Notes: a model not told the origin generated them from the sequence alone. Shown: positions 28,314 through 38,130, counted from the stretch's first letter. The stretch: DNA of 64,000 bases from Lachnospiraceae bacterium EP-SM-12S-S03 (GCA_020540725.1 JAJBSL010000009.1:25671-89670); one strand, 5' to 3'. Numbers and translations are program-made.

Positions 28314-29981
28314 CTATACATCCATAATGATCGGAAGGATCATCGGTCTTCTTTTTGTTCTCTTCCAGATAAATTCATTCATTGTATCGCGGATTACCAG
28401 CTTAATCTTACTCCAATCTGCATTTCGGTTCTGAGTCAGACAAGCTTCCAAAGCTTCTGAAAGCACCTGACGCGCTTCCTCCATAAGTCCCTCGGATTCT
28501 CTTACATAAACAAATCCTCTGGACACAATATCTGGTCCTGCAAGAAGCTGGTTTGTTCTCTTCTCTAAAGTAAGCACTACAATCAGAATACCGTCTTCTG
28601 CAAGATGCTGGCGATCGCGAAGCACGATATTTCCAACATCGCCAACTCCCAATCCATCTACAAGAATCCCACCTGTGTGTACTTTGTCCACAACTTCTGC
28701 TCCATCCCTGTCAAGAGCAAGTACATCTCCGGATTGCAGGATAAAGATGTTTTCTTTCGGTACGCCAAGGCTCTCCGCGATTTTTGCATTCGCACGAAGA
28801 TGGCGATACTCTCCGTGAACCGGAATTGCATATTTCGGTTTCACAAGAGAATAAATCAGCTTAATTTCTTCCTGGCATGCATGACCGGATACATGTGTAT
28901 CCTGGAAAATAACCGTTGCTCCTTTTTGCGAAAGCTCATTAATCACCCGTGATACCGCTTTCTCATTGCCCGGAATTGGACTGGAGCTAAAAATCACTGT
29001 ATCTCCAGGCTTAATGCTGACTTTCTTATGAATATCTGCAGCCATTCGAGAAAGTGCCGCCATGGATTCTCCCTGACTTCCTGTGGTGATCAAAACGGTT
29101 CTTTCGTCCGGATAATTACGAAGCTGATCTATCGTAATCAACGTTTTATCCGGAATATCCAAATATCCAAGTTCCGAAGCTGTATCAATGATGCTGACCA
29201 TACTACGGCCTTCCACTACAACTTTTCTGTCGTATTTATAAGCAGAGTTAATAATCTGCTGCACCCGGTCCACATTGGACGCAAAGGTAGCAATAATAAT
29301 CCTTGAATTCTTATGTTCTGCAAAAATCTGATCAAATGTTTTGCCTACCGTACGCTCTGACATAGTAAATCCAGGTCGTTCCGCATTGGTGCTGTCTGAC
29401 ATTAATGCCAACACACCTTTCTTTCCAATCTCTGCAAATCTCTGCAGATCAATAGCATCGCCAAATACCGGTGTATAATCTACCTTAAAGTCTCCTGTAT
29501 GCACCACAATTCCTGCCGGAGAATAAATTGCTAAAGCAGATGCATCCGCAATACTGTGGTTTGTTTTGATAAATTCAATTCGGAACTGTCCCAAATTAAT
29601 AGACTGTCCGTGTCTTACCACTTTGCGTCTTGTACTTCTTAACAGATTATGCTCTTTCAATTTATTCTCTATGATTCCCATAGTAAGCTTCGTAGCATAT
29701 ACCGGGAGATTGATATCCTTTAAAATATAGGATAATGCACCGATATGATCTTCATGTCCATGGGTAATAACAAATCCTTTCAGTTTCTCTGCATTGTCAC
29801 GCAAATATGTGACATCCGGAATAACAAGATCAATTCCAAGCATATCGTCCTCCGGGAATGCCAAACCGCAATCTACCACAATAATACTGTCTTCATATTC
29901 GAAGGCAGTAATGTTCATCCCAATCTGTTCTAATCCGCCCAAAGGAATGATTCTCAATTTTGAAGTTTTTTCTTTTTTCAA
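28314..29981 (-). CDS. rnj: Ribonuclease J
   Basis: 555-residue metallo-beta-lactamase/beta-CASP nuclease for mRNA turnover and rRNA 5' maturation. Zinc motif THGHEDHIGAL, further metal histidines in NHSIADA and HTGDFKVD, beta-CASP motifs (DSTNAERPG, GSQGE, HVSGHACQEE), and PVHGEYRHL. C-terminal domain shortened as is usual. The start is a TTG at 29981 with GGAGGT 6 bases upstream. Only one RNase J gene in view, so J1/J2 type cannot be set. Confidence 0.96.
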   Translation of the reverse strand: MKKEKTSKLRIIPLGGLEQIGMNITAFEYEDSIIVVDCGLAFPEDDMLGIDLVIPDVTYLRDNAEKLKGFVITHGHEDHIGALSYILKDINLPVYATKLTMGIIENKLKEHNLLRSTRRKVVRHGQSINLGQFRIEFIKTNHSIADASALAIYSPAGIVVHTGDFKVDYTPVFGDAIDLQRFAEIGKKGVLALMSDSTNAERPGFTMSERTVGKTFDQIFAEHKNSRIIIATFASNVDRVQQIINSAYKYDRKVVVEGRSMVSIIDTASELGYLDIPDKTLITIDQLRNYPDERTVLITTGSQGESMAALSRMAADIHKKVSIKPGDTVIFSSSPIPGNEKAVSRVINELSQKGATVIFQDTHVSGHACQEEIKLIYSLVKPKYAIPVHGEYRHLRANAKIAESLGVPKENIFILQSGDVLALDRDGAEVVDKVHTGGILVDGLGVGDVGNIVLRDRQHLAEDGILIVVLTLEKRTNQLLAGPDIVSRGFVYVRESEGLMEEARQVLSEALEACLTQNRNADWSKIKLVIRDTMNEFIWKRTKRRPMILPIIMDV

Positions 29982-29999
29982 CCTAATACCTCCATTACT

Positions 30000-30473
30000 T
30001 TATGTATGTTCCGCACATTTATTTCTATCCTGTACACAGTCTTTGCACATGCCGTAAAACTTCAGCTCATGATCCCATATCTGAAATCCCGTCTTCTTCT
30101 CAATCTGTCTTTCTAATTCGTCCAAAAGATCTTCATCAAAAGACAGGATTTTCCCGCAGGATTTGCAGACCAAATGGTGGTGGTAATGTCCCTCTTCTCC
30201 CGAAAACTGACGTCCGATCTCGTACCTCACACATCCATCATTTAATTCTATGCGGTCAACAAGCTGCATTTCCAACAATAGCTGTACTGTCCTGTATACA
30301 GTTGCAATCCCTATTTCAGGGAATTCTTTTCTTACTAAATCATATATATCTTCTGTTGTCATATGCCTGCCATCCTGTTCCGTCAGAACCTCCAAAATAG
30401 CAAGGCGCTGCCTTGTTACTTTCAGCCCCTTATCCTTTAACATTCCGATAAATTTTTCTCTATCTGCAGACAT
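30000..30473 (-). CDS. Fur family metal- or peroxide-responsive repressor
   Basis: 157 residues. Winged helix at the N-terminus (KVTRQRLAILEVL, IATVYRTVQLLLEMQLV), then the metal-binding dimer domain with HYHHHLVCKSCGKI and FYGMCKDC, which gives the two CxxC structural zinc pairs. The type (Fur, PerR or Zur) cannot be decided by eye. Start at 30473 with AGGGGG upstream; the open frame up to 30506 begins with TTG and no site. The gene follows the ireB-ruvX-DUF1292 set. Confidence 0.9.
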   Translation of the reverse strand: MSADREKFIGMLKDKGLKVTRQRLAILEVLTEQDGRHMTTEDIYDLVRKEFPEIGIATVYRTVQLLLEMQLVDRIELNDGCVRYEIGRQFSGEEGHYHHHLVCKSCGKILSFDEDLLDELERQIEKKTGFQIWDHELKFYGMCKDCVQDRNKCAEHT

Positions 30474-30495
30474 ATTTCCCCCTAAACACTGTACG

Positions 30496-30756
30496 TTACA
30501 TTTCAATTTCTATATCTTCCAATAATTCTCCAAATACTTTCGACACCGCACCAAGCTCTACATCATCATCTACCACCTGATAAACGCTCTCTTTCTCCTC
30601 CGGTGCACTGGTATCTTTTAATATCATACATTCTCCGTCCTCGTCCTCCGAGTCGGTCACCAAAATATAAGAGACACCATTTATCTTTGTCTCTTCCAAC
30701 ACAAAAAATTCTACGGATTGTTCTCCGTCATCAAACATAAATTTTATTTTTTCCAT
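30496..30756 (-). CDS. DUF1292 (YrzB-like) acidic protein
   Basis: 86-residue acidic protein with EKIKFMFDDG, VEFFVLEETKINGVSYILVTD and a C-terminal acidic tail, the DUF1292 pattern. Function unknown. Its place directly after ruvX and ireB is the same as yrzL-yrrK-yrzB in Bacillus and strengthens the call. Confidence 0.9.
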   Translation of the reverse strand: MEKIKFMFDDGEQSVEFFVLEETKINGVSYILVTDSEDEDGECMILKDTSAPEEKESVYQVVDDDVELGAVSKVFGELLEDIEIEM

Positions 30757-30776
30757 ACCGCACCTCACACATATAT

Positions 30777-31214
30777 TTATGTTCTGTCTGTTCCCATATA
30801 AACAGAATCCAGATACCCCTGTAAAATAAAAACTGCCGCAATCTTATCTATATATTTCTTGCGGTCTTCTCTTCTTACTTTACTCTCTATCAATACCCGC
30901 TCTGCAGAAGATGTTGTCAACCGCTCATCCCACAAAATCACTTCAAGCCCGGTACGTCTCTCTAATTTTTCTTTCAATTCCAACGACTTCTCTGCACGCT
31001 CACCAATATCATTGTTCATGTGCTTTGGAAATCCAAGGACAAGCTTCTCCACTTCATATTCTTTCACAAGTTCTTCGATCCGTGCCAAAGTCTGGCGAAG
31101 CTTGTTCTCTTCTTTCCTGCAAATAGTCTCTATCCCCTGAGCTGTAAGACCCAATGGATCGCTAATTGCCACTCCCACTGTCTTAGAGCCGTAATCTAAT
31201 CCCATGATTCTCAT
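30777..31214 (-). CDS. ruvX: RuvX/YqgF family nuclease-like protein
   Basis: 145 residues with an RNase H-like fold: [19 protein letters not shown] with the first catalytic aspartate, [16 protein letters not shown], and [13 protein letters not shown]. Called putative Holliday junction resolvase; YqgF is also implicated in 16S rRNA 5'-end processing. Start at 31214 is chosen; a TTG at 31241 inside ireB is possible but unlikely. It begins within a few bases of the ireB stop. Confidence 0.93.
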   Translation of the reverse strand: MRIMGLDYGSKTVGVAISDPLGLTAQGIETICRKEENKLRQTLARIEELVKEYEVEKLVLGFPKHMNNDIGERAEKSLELKEKLERRTGLEVILWDERLTTSSAERVLIESKVRREDRKKYIDKIAAVFILQGYLDSVYMGTDRT

Positions 31215-31218
31215 ATCA

Positions 31219-31482
31219 TTATTCCCACGAGAAATGCTCAATATACGTCTTCAGCATTTCTTCTACCAATTCGTCACGTTCCATCTTCATGATCAAGCTT
31301 CTCGCACCCATATAACTTGTGATATATGTCGGGTCACCTGACATAATATACCCCACGATCTGGTTCACCGGATTATATCCTTTTTCCTTCAAAGCCTGGT
31401 ACACAATTTCAAGAATATCTTTCGCCTGGATCTGCGGCGCTGGCTCTACACGGAAAAACTGTGTATTATTTAAGTCTTTCAT
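31219..31482 (-). CDS. ireB: IreB family regulatory phosphoprotein (UPF0297)
   Basis: 87-residue small helical protein, full length, with the family block [41 protein letters not shown] and a C-terminal IEHFSWE. In Enterococcus IreB is phosphorylated at N-terminal threonines by the kinase IreK and affects cephalosporin resistance; Thr7 here (NNTQFF) is a candidate. First of the ireB-ruvX-DUF1292 set. Confidence 0.96.
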   Translation of the reverse strand: MKDLNNTQFFRVEPAPQIQAKDILEIVYQALKEKGYNPVNQIVGYIMSGDPTYITSYMGARSLIMKMERDELVEEMLKTYIEHFSWE

Positions 31483-31559
31483 TTTATCACGTCCTTTAAT
31501 TTATTTCATTTTTATTCTAATATAATCAGTCACAAAATTCAATTAGATAGTTGTTAATT

Positions 31560-32858
31560 TTAATGAATAATTTGTAAATGATTCACCAATTCCACATCTA
31601 TCAGTTTATTTTGAAGCTTTTCACAGGATTCAACAGCAACTTTCATATATTCTTTCGTATGTCCCACCCGGAAGCATCTGCCGTCTTTTTCCACTTCTTC
31701 TTCCATAAGGACTTCTACTGTTTTCCCGACATAATATGCCTCGAATTTCTTCTGCTTTTCTTCATTTAGTGTCAAAAGCACATTACTTCTTATTGTTTTA
31801 ACCTGCTCGTCCACCTGATCCGGCATTTCGGCTGCTTTTGTTCCTTCTCTCTTAGAATATTTGAAAATATGGGTCTCATAGAAATCCACTTTATCTACAA
31901 AAGCTTTTGACTTTTCAAATTCTTCTTCCGTCTCTCCCGGGAACCCTACGATCACGTCTGTCGTAAGTGCAGGATGTTCAAAATATTTTCGCAAAAGTTC
32001 ACATTTCTCATAATACTCTTCGGACGTATATCTTCTGTTCATTCGTTTCAAAGTTTCGTCACATCCACTCTGTAAGGATAAATGGAAATGCGGGCACATT
32101 TTCTCCAGGCCGGAAATGGTCTTTACAAATTCTTCCGTAATAATCCGTGGTTCCAAAGATCCAAGACGTATTCTTTTCACTCCTTCAATCTCATGCACTG
32201 CAAGAATAAGAGAAAGAAGGTCTTCCTTTTCTTCTTTAAAATCCACACCGTAAGAACTTAAGTGGATTCCTGTAAGCACAACTTCCTGGTAACCATTCTT
32301 TACAAGTTCTTTTACTTCCTCTACCACACTTTCTTTTCTGCGGCTTCGAACTCTTCCTCTTGCAAACGGAATGATACAATACGTACAGAACTGATTACAT
32401 CCATCTTGTACTTTCAAATAAGCTCTTGTATGTTCTGCAGTCTTGCTCAGATGAAGTTCTTCATACTCCTTAGTATGATTGATGTCTATCACATCTTTTT
32501 GTACCGTTTTTTTCTTTGCTTCATACTCTTCTAAAATTGTAACGATTTCCTGTTTTCTGTTATTTCCAATGACAATGTCAATACTGTCATCCAGAACGTC
32601 TTCCTCATTCTTTGTCTGTACATAACATCCCGCCGCTACAACAATAGCATCCGGATTCATTTTCTTTGCACGGTGAAGCATCTGGCGGGACTTTCTGTCG
32701 GCCATATTCGTCACGGTACAAGTATTGATAATATAGATATCTGCCCCCTCTTTAAATGGTACAATCTCATATCCTGCCCTTTCCAATAATTCCTGCATCG
32801 CCTCCGTCTCGTAAGCATTGACTTTGCATCCCAGATTGTGTAATGCTGCTTTTTTCAC
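31560..32858 (-). CDS. mtaB: tRNA t6A37 methylthiotransferase MtaB
   Basis: 432-residue radical SAM methylthiotransferase that turns t6A37 into ms2t6A37 in tRNAs for ANN codons. N-terminal UPF0004 domain (HNLGCKVNAYETEAM, NTCTVT, AGCY cysteines), radical SAM cysteines in QDGCNQFCTYCIIP, and a C-terminal TRAM domain. The frame is open to 32954, but AGAGGTG lies just before GTG at 32858 and the homology begins there, so the GTG start is used. Confidence 0.94.
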   Translation of the reverse strand: MKKAALHNLGCKVNAYETEAMQELLERAGYEIVPFKEGADIYIINTCTVTNMADRKSRQMLHRAKKMNPDAIVVAAGCYVQTKNEEDVLDDSIDIVIGNNRKQEIVTILEEYEAKKKTVQKDVIDINHTKEYEELHLSKTAEHTRAYLKVQDGCNQFCTYCIIPFARGRVRSRRKESVVEEVKELVKNGYQEVVLTGIHLSSYGVDFKEEKEDLLSLILAVHEIEGVKRIRLGSLEPRIITEEFVKTISGLEKMCPHFHLSLQSGCDETLKRMNRRYTSEEYYEKCELLRKYFEHPALTTDVIVGFPGETEEEFEKSKAFVDKVDFYETHIFKYSKREGTKAAEMPDQVDEQVKTIRSNVLLTLNEEKQKKFEAYYVGKTVEVLMEEEVEKDGRCFRVGHTKEYMKVAVESCEKLQNKLIDVELVNHLQIIH

Positions 32859-32937
32859 TTTTCCACCTCTTTTGCCTTTCTTTTTGCCGAACTTTCTTTT
32901 TCTTTGAAATTTCCATGTATCTGAATCAGTTTGTTCC

Positions 32938-32966
32938 TTGACATTTTGTACCACAGAACTTAATAT
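32938..32966 (+). promoter_or_regulatory. Promoter for the HPr-like gene
   Basis: TTGACA and TAATAT with a 17-base spacer on the plus strand (a TATAAT three bases further on gives a longer spacer). It lies 36 bases before the ATG at 33002 and partly within the open upstream extension of mtaB. Confidence 0.6.
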
Positions 32967-33001
32967 AATATAGAGGTATCAAATATGAAGGAGGTATTCC
33001 A

Positions 33002-33232
33002 ATGAAAACAGTAGAAATTTCTTTAAATTCGATCGACAAAGTAAAATCTTTCGTAAATGAAATCACTAAATTTGATTATGACTTTGATCTGGTATCCGGT
33101 CGTTATGTAATTGACGCCAAATCCATCATGGGCATTTTCAGTTTAGATTTATCAAAACCTATTACTTTAAACATTCATGCCGAGAATGATGTTGAAGATA
33201 TTCTGAATGTGTTAAGACCATACATTGTATAA
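33002..33232 (+). CDS. HPr-like protein lacking the phospho-histidine
   Basis: 76 residues with an HPr fold. The regulatory-serine region is nearly perfect (AKSIMGIFSL, Ser41, equivalent to HPr Ser46), but the GIHARPA stretch with the catalytic histidine is absent: the matching part reads SIDKVKSFVNE. It therefore cannot pass phosphate in the PTS, and may act like Crh, as a target of HPr kinase in carbon control. That role is inference. GGAGG ribosome binding site 7 bases before ATG. Single gene with own promoter and terminator. Confidence 0.85.
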   Translation: MKTVEISLNSIDKVKSFVNEITKFDYDFDLVSGRYVIDAKSIMGIFSLDLSKPITLNIHAENDVEDILNVLRPYIV

Positions 33233-33239
33233 CAAAAAT

Positions 33240-33266
33240 AGATTGCGCTTATGCGCAATCTTTTTT
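33240..33266. terminator. Terminator after the HPr-like gene
   Basis: AGATTGCGC-TTAT-GCGCAATCT followed by TTTTTT on the plus strand, 7 bases after the stop. Same stem family as 1037, 12113 and 59409. Confidence 0.85.
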
Positions 33267-33267
33267 A

Positions 33268-33404
33268 ATACATAGGCAATTTCTTTTGGATTCTATGTAT
33301 TAACAAACACACTTCGTGTAAGAATGCACACTGCGGCGTGCAAGACACCTATCACAAGCAACCGCCGCAGGCACAAGAATATACTGACGCATGCTCTGCC
33401 TTTC
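33268..33404. other. Gap with inverted repeats between the HPr-like gene and thiI
   Basis: No gene. Holds an imperfect long inverted repeat (ATACATAG at 33268-33275 and CTATGTAT at 33293-33300), a small hairpin ACACTTCGTGT and a GC-rich stretch with CCGCCGCAGG. It may include the end of the thiI transcript; no clean terminator seen. Confidence 0.35.
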
Positions 33405-34589
33405 TTAAGGCTTTACGACAATTCTCTCCACTGTACTTACCGCCTCTTCAAACAATTCATCAATCTTTTCTTTCAGATTTTCCTCTGAACGTCTGATGAT
33501 ATTAATATTTGGCTTTGTAACCGGATGTTTTGCCACAAAAATTGTACAGCAGTCTTCAAACGGAAGAATAGATGTCTCATACGTATTGATCTTTTCTGCA
33601 ATCTCCACAATCTCCTGTTTGTCAAATCCAATCACCGGACGGTATACCGGAAGTGTACATACATCATTTGTCGCAGCAAGACTCTGCATTGTCTGACTTG
33701 CCACCTGACCAATACTTTCTCCCGTGATCAGCCCTAAACATCCGCTTTCTTTCGCAAAATGTTCCGCAATCTTCATCATATAGCGGCGCATGATAATCGT
33801 CAGCTCATCATGCGGACACTTATCATAAATATAAAGCTGAATATCCGTGAAATTTACAATATTCAACGTAATCGGTCCTGAATATTTGGATACAAGTTTT
33901 GCAAGATCGATTACTTTCTGTTTCGCACGCTCGCTTGTGTATGGTGGAGCATGAAAATAAGTTGCCTCCAGTCCGACTCCTCGTTTTGCGATCATATAGC
34001 CTGCAACAGGACTATCAATTCCTCCTGAAAGAAGAAGCATAGCTTTCCCGTTTGTTCCTACCGGCATGCCGCCCGGGCCCGGAATGATCTCGGAGTAAAT
34101 ATAAATTTCATCTCTCACTTCAATATGAAGCATCACATCCGGTTTGTGTACATTGACACGCATTTCCGGAAATGCATTCAAAATCGCTTCTCCGATTTCA
34201 CAATTGATCTCCATGGAAGTTTTCGGATAATTCTTTCTTCCCCTTCTCGCTTCCACTTTGAATGTGATATTCTTATCCGGATACATATCATCCATGTAAC
34301 CGACCACCGTCTTTTTCAATTCTTCGAATCCCTCGTCCGGTACATGAACAACCGGACAGATTCCGACAATGCCGAACACTCTCTTTAAAGCTTCCACCGT
34401 CTCTTCATAATCATAATTACCTTCACATTCTACGTACACTCGTCCCGAAGATTTGTGCACTTTGAATGTACCGTCCACATCATTGAGTGCAAAACGCATC
34501 TGTCTCATAAGTGCGTCTTCAAACAAATACCTGTTCTTTCCCTTAATCCCGATTTCACCGTATTTTATTAAAAATGATTGGAATTTCAT
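33405..34589 (-). CDS. thiI: tRNA 4-thiouridine synthase ThiI (form without rhodanese domain)
   Basis: 394 residues. Ferredoxin-like and THUMP domains at the N-terminus (about 1-165), then a PP-loop ATPase with LLLSGGIDSPVAGY that adenylates U8 of tRNA. The C-terminal rhodanese domain of the E. coli enzyme is absent, as in Bacillus, where a dedicated cysteine desulfurase hands over sulfur. Such a desulfurase gene lies 42 bases upstream. A cysteine pair sits in FEDCCTIFV. Confidence 0.95.
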   Translation of the reverse strand: MKFQSFLIKYGEIGIKGKNRYLFEDALMRQMRFALNDVDGTFKVHKSSGRVYVECEGNYDYEETVEALKRVFGIVGICPVVHVPDEGFEELKKTVVGYMDDMYPDKNITFKVEARRGRKNYPKTSMEINCEIGEAILNAFPEMRVNVHKPDVMLHIEVRDEIYIYSEIIPGPGGMPVGTNGKAMLLLSGGIDSPVAGYMIAKRGVGLEATYFHAPPYTSERAKQKVIDLAKLVSKYSGPITLNIVNFTDIQLYIYDKCPHDELTIIMRRYMMKIAEHFAKESGCLGLITGESIGQVASQTMQSLAATNDVCTLPVYRPVIGFDKQEIVEIAEKINTYETSILPFEDCCTIFVAKHPVTKPNINIIRRSEENLKEKIDELFEEAVSTVERIVVKP

Positions 34590-34631
34590 TATATCTTTCC
34601 CTTTCCTTTTGTCTTTCTGTTCCTCAAAACA

Positions 34632-35789
34632 TTAATGTCTTGTGTATCTCCGAAGCATTGGTACACAATTATACAATACACCAAGCGTATAGTCAATTTC
34701 TTCTTTTGTTGTAAATTCTGACATACTAAACCGAAGCGTAGAATCCAAAAACTCTTTTGATGTGCCAATTCCCCGAAGTACGCCGCTGATTGCCGGATGA
34801 TTGGATGCGCAGGCTGAACCTGAGGACACATAGATTCCTCTGTCTTCCAGCGTGTGGAGTAGAACTTCGCTCCGGATACCCGCAATGCCCACACTTACAA
34901 TGTGAGGTGCACTTCTTTCGTCACACAATCCATGAATCCTGGTGTTCTCAATCTTTGTGACTCCTTCAATAAATCTTTGTTTCAGTTCCCGCATATAGCA
35001 CGTTTTTTCGTCCAAATTCCGATAAATTTCTTTTGCCGCCACTCCAAGCCCGGCAATCCCCGGAACATTTTCCGTACCGGAACGGATGTTTTTCTGCTGC
35101 TCTCCACCGAAAATGACCGGTCGTATTTTTACTCTTTCATTGATATACAAAGCTCCGATCCCTTTTGGTCCGTGAATCTTATGACCACTGATGGAAAGCA
35201 AGTCGATTCCGGCTCTTTTGGGATAAATCCGGTATTTTCCAAAACCTTGTACCGCATCCACATGAAACAGAATATTTCGATTATAGTTTTTCACCAATTG
35301 CACCGCTTCCTCGATCGGTTGGACAGAGCCGATTTCATTATTCACATACATAATGGAAATCAGTATGGTCTCTTCACACAAGGCATTTTTTAAATCCCAA
35401 AGCCGAATCCTTCCGCTTTCATCCACCGGGAGATACGTTACGCGAAATCCCTCTTCATCCTCAAGATACTGCATGGTATTCAGGATTGCAGGATGCTCGA
35501 TAGACGTGGTGATCAGATGGTTCCCTGCCCTTTTATTTGCCCGTGCACATCCGATCAATGCAAGATTATCGCTTTCCGTTCCTCCTGAAGTAAAGAAAAT
35601 TTCTTTTTCCTGCACCTTCAGAAGTCTTGCAAGAATCTCTTTTGTTTCGCGTACATATTTCTCAGCTTCCACGCCTTTTCTGTGCATAGATGACGGGTTC
35701 CCATAGTCCTCGCACATTACTTTGTGAACCGTTTCCCCTACGCTGTCATAACATCTCGTAGTTGCAGAATTATCCAAATATACTTCCAT
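34632..35789 (-). CDS. Cysteine desulfurase, IscS/NifS family, sulfur donor for ThiI
   Basis: 385-residue PLP enzyme. PLP lysine in SISGHKIHGPKG, start VYLDNSATTRC, TSGGTESDN, and the flexible loop cysteine in SSGSACASNHPA. In Bacillus the desulfurase NifZ next to thiI feeds sulfur for s4U8 in tRNA; the same neighbour order here supports this role. A general Fe-S role cannot be ruled out, but no iscU or suf genes are near. Confidence 0.93.
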   Translation of the reverse strand: MEVYLDNSATTRCYDSVGETVHKVMCEDYGNPSSMHRKGVEAEKYVRETKEILARLLKVQEKEIFFTSGGTESDNLALIGCARANKRAGNHLITTSIEHPAILNTMQYLEDEEGFRVTYLPVDESGRIRLWDLKNALCEETILISIMYVNNEIGSVQPIEEAVQLVKNYNRNILFHVDAVQGFGKYRIYPKRAGIDLLSISGHKIHGPKGIGALYINERVKIRPVIFGGEQQKNIRSGTENVPGIAGLGVAAKEIYRNLDEKTCYMRELKQRFIEGVTKIENTRIHGLCDERSAPHIVSVGIAGIRSEVLLHTLEDRGIYVSSGSACASNHPAISGVLRGIGTSKEFLDSTLRFSMSEFTTKEEIDYTLGVLYNCVPMLRRYTRH

Positions 35790-35832
35790 TTGTTATTCTC
35801 CTATCTTCTAATCTTACTATCAGATTATGTAT

Positions 35833-36570
35833 TTAGCGCTCCAGATGATACATTAAAACAGCAAGTACAGCAAGCCCCGCTGTCTCTGTTCTCAATATCC
35901 GTTTCCCCAATGTAATCGGTCTGGCTCCCTTTTGGATTGCAAATTCTACTTCTTCCCGCTCGAATCCGCCTTCCGGGCCAATAAAAACACCTACCGATTG
36001 TCCCGGTTGAATTGCATCTATAAACTGCTTTGTCTCTTCCATCCCTTCAGCAAGTTCATAAGGAATCATAACCACATCCAACTGTTCCGCATAAGAAAGA
36101 GCTTCCCGGTACGTCATAACGGAAGTGACTTTCGGAATGATGGTTCTTCCGGATTGCTTTGCACCGCTTTCAGAAATGGCATTCCAACGCTCCACTTTCT
36201 TCAAAGCTTTCTTGACATCCAGTTTCACAACTGCTCTTTTTGTGGAAACCGGTATGACTTCCCATACACCAAGTTCCACTGCTTTTTGTACGATCAGTTC
36301 CATCTTATCATTTTTCGGAAGCCCTTGAAACAGATAAATTTTGGATGGGAGTTCTGTATCCGCCTGCATCTCTTCCAAGATTCCCGCTTGCACTTCTTCT
36401 TCATTCATCTGTTCTATCCTGCAAACATACTTCTTATCATTGCCATCACTCACTTGAAATTTTTCTCCGACTTTCATACGAAGCACATTTTTCATATGGT
36501 TTACATCTGAGCCCACAATATAGATTTGATTTTCCTGCACCTGATCCGGTGTCACAAAAAAGTGATGCAT
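35833..36570 (-). CDS. rsmE: 16S rRNA (uracil1498-N3)-methyltransferase
   Basis: 245-residue SPOUT methyltransferase. N-terminal PUA-like domain (DVNHMKNVLRMKVGE), then LPKNDKMELIVQKAVELGV, SGAKQSGRTIIPKV, and the knot motif GVFIGPEGGFEREEVEFA with LGKRILRTETA. Complete. Starts 9 bases after prmA with GGAGG upstream. Confidence 0.96.
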   Translation of the reverse strand: MHHFFVTPDQVQENQIYIVGSDVNHMKNVLRMKVGEKFQVSDGNDKKYVCRIEQMNEEEVQAGILEEMQADTELPSKIYLFQGLPKNDKMELIVQKAVELGVWEVIPVSTKRAVVKLDVKKALKKVERWNAISESGAKQSGRTIIPKVTSVMTYREALSYAEQLDVVMIPYELAEGMEETKQFIDAIQPGQSVGVFIGPEGGFEREEVEFAIQKGARPITLGKRILRTETAGLAVLAVLMYHLER

Positions 36571-36579
36571 AACCGCCTC

Positions 36580-37533
36580 CTAGTTCTTTCTTGCTGTCAC
36601 AGACACCCACTCTCCCTGGTATGTGACTTCAAGTACTTCCAAGCCTGCTTTTTTCACAGCTTCCACAACTGTCTCTTCTTTGTCATCGATGATTCCGCTT
36701 GTAATGTAAACCCCGCCTTGTTTTAACTGATTAACAATAACCGGCGTCAACGGTACAAGAACATCTGCAAGAATATTTGCAACCACAATGTCGTATTTCT
36801 CATACCCGACTTGATCCTGCACTTCTTTGTCATCAATGATATTTCCGATCATGACCTCATATCTTTCTCTTCCGATTCCGTTTTCTTCCATATTCTCATA
36901 TGTCGCATCAATAGCACACGGATCCAAATCTGTTCCTACTGAATATTGCGCACCGAATTTCAAAGCCAGCATCCCCAGAATTCCGCTTCCACATCCTACA
37001 TCCAGAATTCTGCTGTCTTCTTGCACAAATTTGCGAAGCTGACGGATACAAAGCTGCGTTGTTTCATGCATTCCTGTTCCGAATGCAGTTCCCGGATCGA
37101 TATGGATAACCATCTTATCCTTATCTTCCGGTTTTACTTTTTCCCAGGAAGGAATGATGAGAATATCATCTACATAAAACTGATGAAAATATTTCTTCCA
37201 GTTATTGATCCAATCCACATCTTCCGTCTGTGACTTTTCGATACTGCATTCTCCAAGATCCATGAATTCTTTCATCTCATCCAGCTCACGTTTTACGTTC
37301 TCGAGGATTCCATCAATATCTGCATCTTCCTCCAGATAGAAACTTAAGTAGGCTACTCCATCATCAGCTTCTGTCTCAGGCAGGATATCCACAAACATCT
37401 GCTCTTTCTCTGCTGCCGTAAGCGGAATCTTATCTTCAATTTCCACTCCTTCCACACCTAGATCAGCCAGCATACTGCTTACGATGTCTTCCGCCTCTGT
37501 CTTCGTTTTTAATCTGAATTTATTCCATTTCAT
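36580..37533 (-). CDS. prmA: Ribosomal protein L11 methyltransferase
   Basis: 317 residues. N-terminal substrate-recognition domain (about 1-110), then a SAM-binding Rossmann domain with IDPGTAFGTGMHETTQLC, ILDVGCGSGILGMLALKFGA and the NILADVLVPL catalytic region. Precedes rsmE, a common pairing in bacteria. Ribosome binding site AAGGTGAG. Confidence 0.96.
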   Translation of the reverse strand: MKWNKFRLKTKTEAEDIVSSMLADLGVEGVEIEDKIPLTAAEKEQMFVDILPETEADDGVAYLSFYLEEDADIDGILENVKRELDEMKEFMDLGECSIEKSQTEDVDWINNWKKYFHQFYVDDILIIPSWEKVKPEDKDKMVIHIDPGTAFGTGMHETTQLCIRQLRKFVQEDSRILDVGCGSGILGMLALKFGAQYSVGTDLDPCAIDATYENMEENGIGRERYEVMIGNIIDDKEVQDQVGYEKYDIVVANILADVLVPLTPVIVNQLKQGGVYITSGIIDDKEETVVEAVKKAGLEVLEVTYQGEWVSVTARKN

Positions 37534-37551
37534 ATTCTCACCTTCCTAGCT

Positions 37552-38130
37552 TTATCCTAATATTCCAAGATGTTCCAGAAGTATCTTAAGTCCCATTAGA
37601 ATTAGGATGATACCTCCGGCAAGTTCTGCTTTTGTTTTATATTTTGCACCAAATACATTTCCGATTTTAACACCTGCCATGGAAATCACAAATGTAGTGA
37701 CTCCAATAAAGGATACAGCAGGTACAATGTCTACCTGAAGGAATGCGAAAGTAACACCTACAGCAAGGGCATCGATACTTGTCGCCACAGCAAGTCCAAG
37801 CATTTCTTTCACCGCCAGTTCGTCTCCGTCCACACTGCATGCTTCTTCTTCCCCATCATCGGTCAGGGCTTCTTTTATCATATTAGCTCCAATCAGCGCA
37901 AGGAGAACAAATGCGATCCAATGGTCAATGGATGTGATCATATTTTTAAACTGTACGCCAAGAAAATATCCGATGGTCGGCATCCCCGCCTGAAACACAC
38001 CAAAATATAATCCAACAATTACACTTTTTCTCCATGTGCATTTTTTCATGCACAATCCTTTACAGATAGAAACTGCAAAGGCATCCATAGACAATCCTAC
38101 CGCAATTAAAAATAATTCTAATAACCCCAT
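37552..38130 (-). CDS. mntP: MntP family manganese efflux pump
   Basis: 192-residue membrane protein with six hydrophobic segments arranged as two repeats; the aspartates in [10 protein letters not shown] and [10 protein letters not shown] are the usual ion-path residues. Exports manganese when it is in excess. Often controlled by a yybP-ykoY riboswitch, but here only 13 bases separate it from the upstream gene, so no such element fits in front. Confidence 0.92.
   Translation of the reverse strand: MGLLELFLIAVGLSMDAFAVSICKGLCMKKCTWRKSVIVGLYFGVFQAGMPTIGYFLGVQFKNMITSIDHWIAFVLLALIGANMIKEALTDDGEEEACSVDGDELAVKEMLGLAVATSIDALAVGVTFAFLQVDIVPAVSFIGVTTFVISMAGVKIGNVFGAKYKTKAELAGGIILILMGLKILLEHLGILG

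Noticed and set aside
34589..34894. Minus-strand frame of 101 codons at the end of the cysteine desulfurase
   Set aside because: Overlaps the desulfurase active-site loop in another frame; no family or site.
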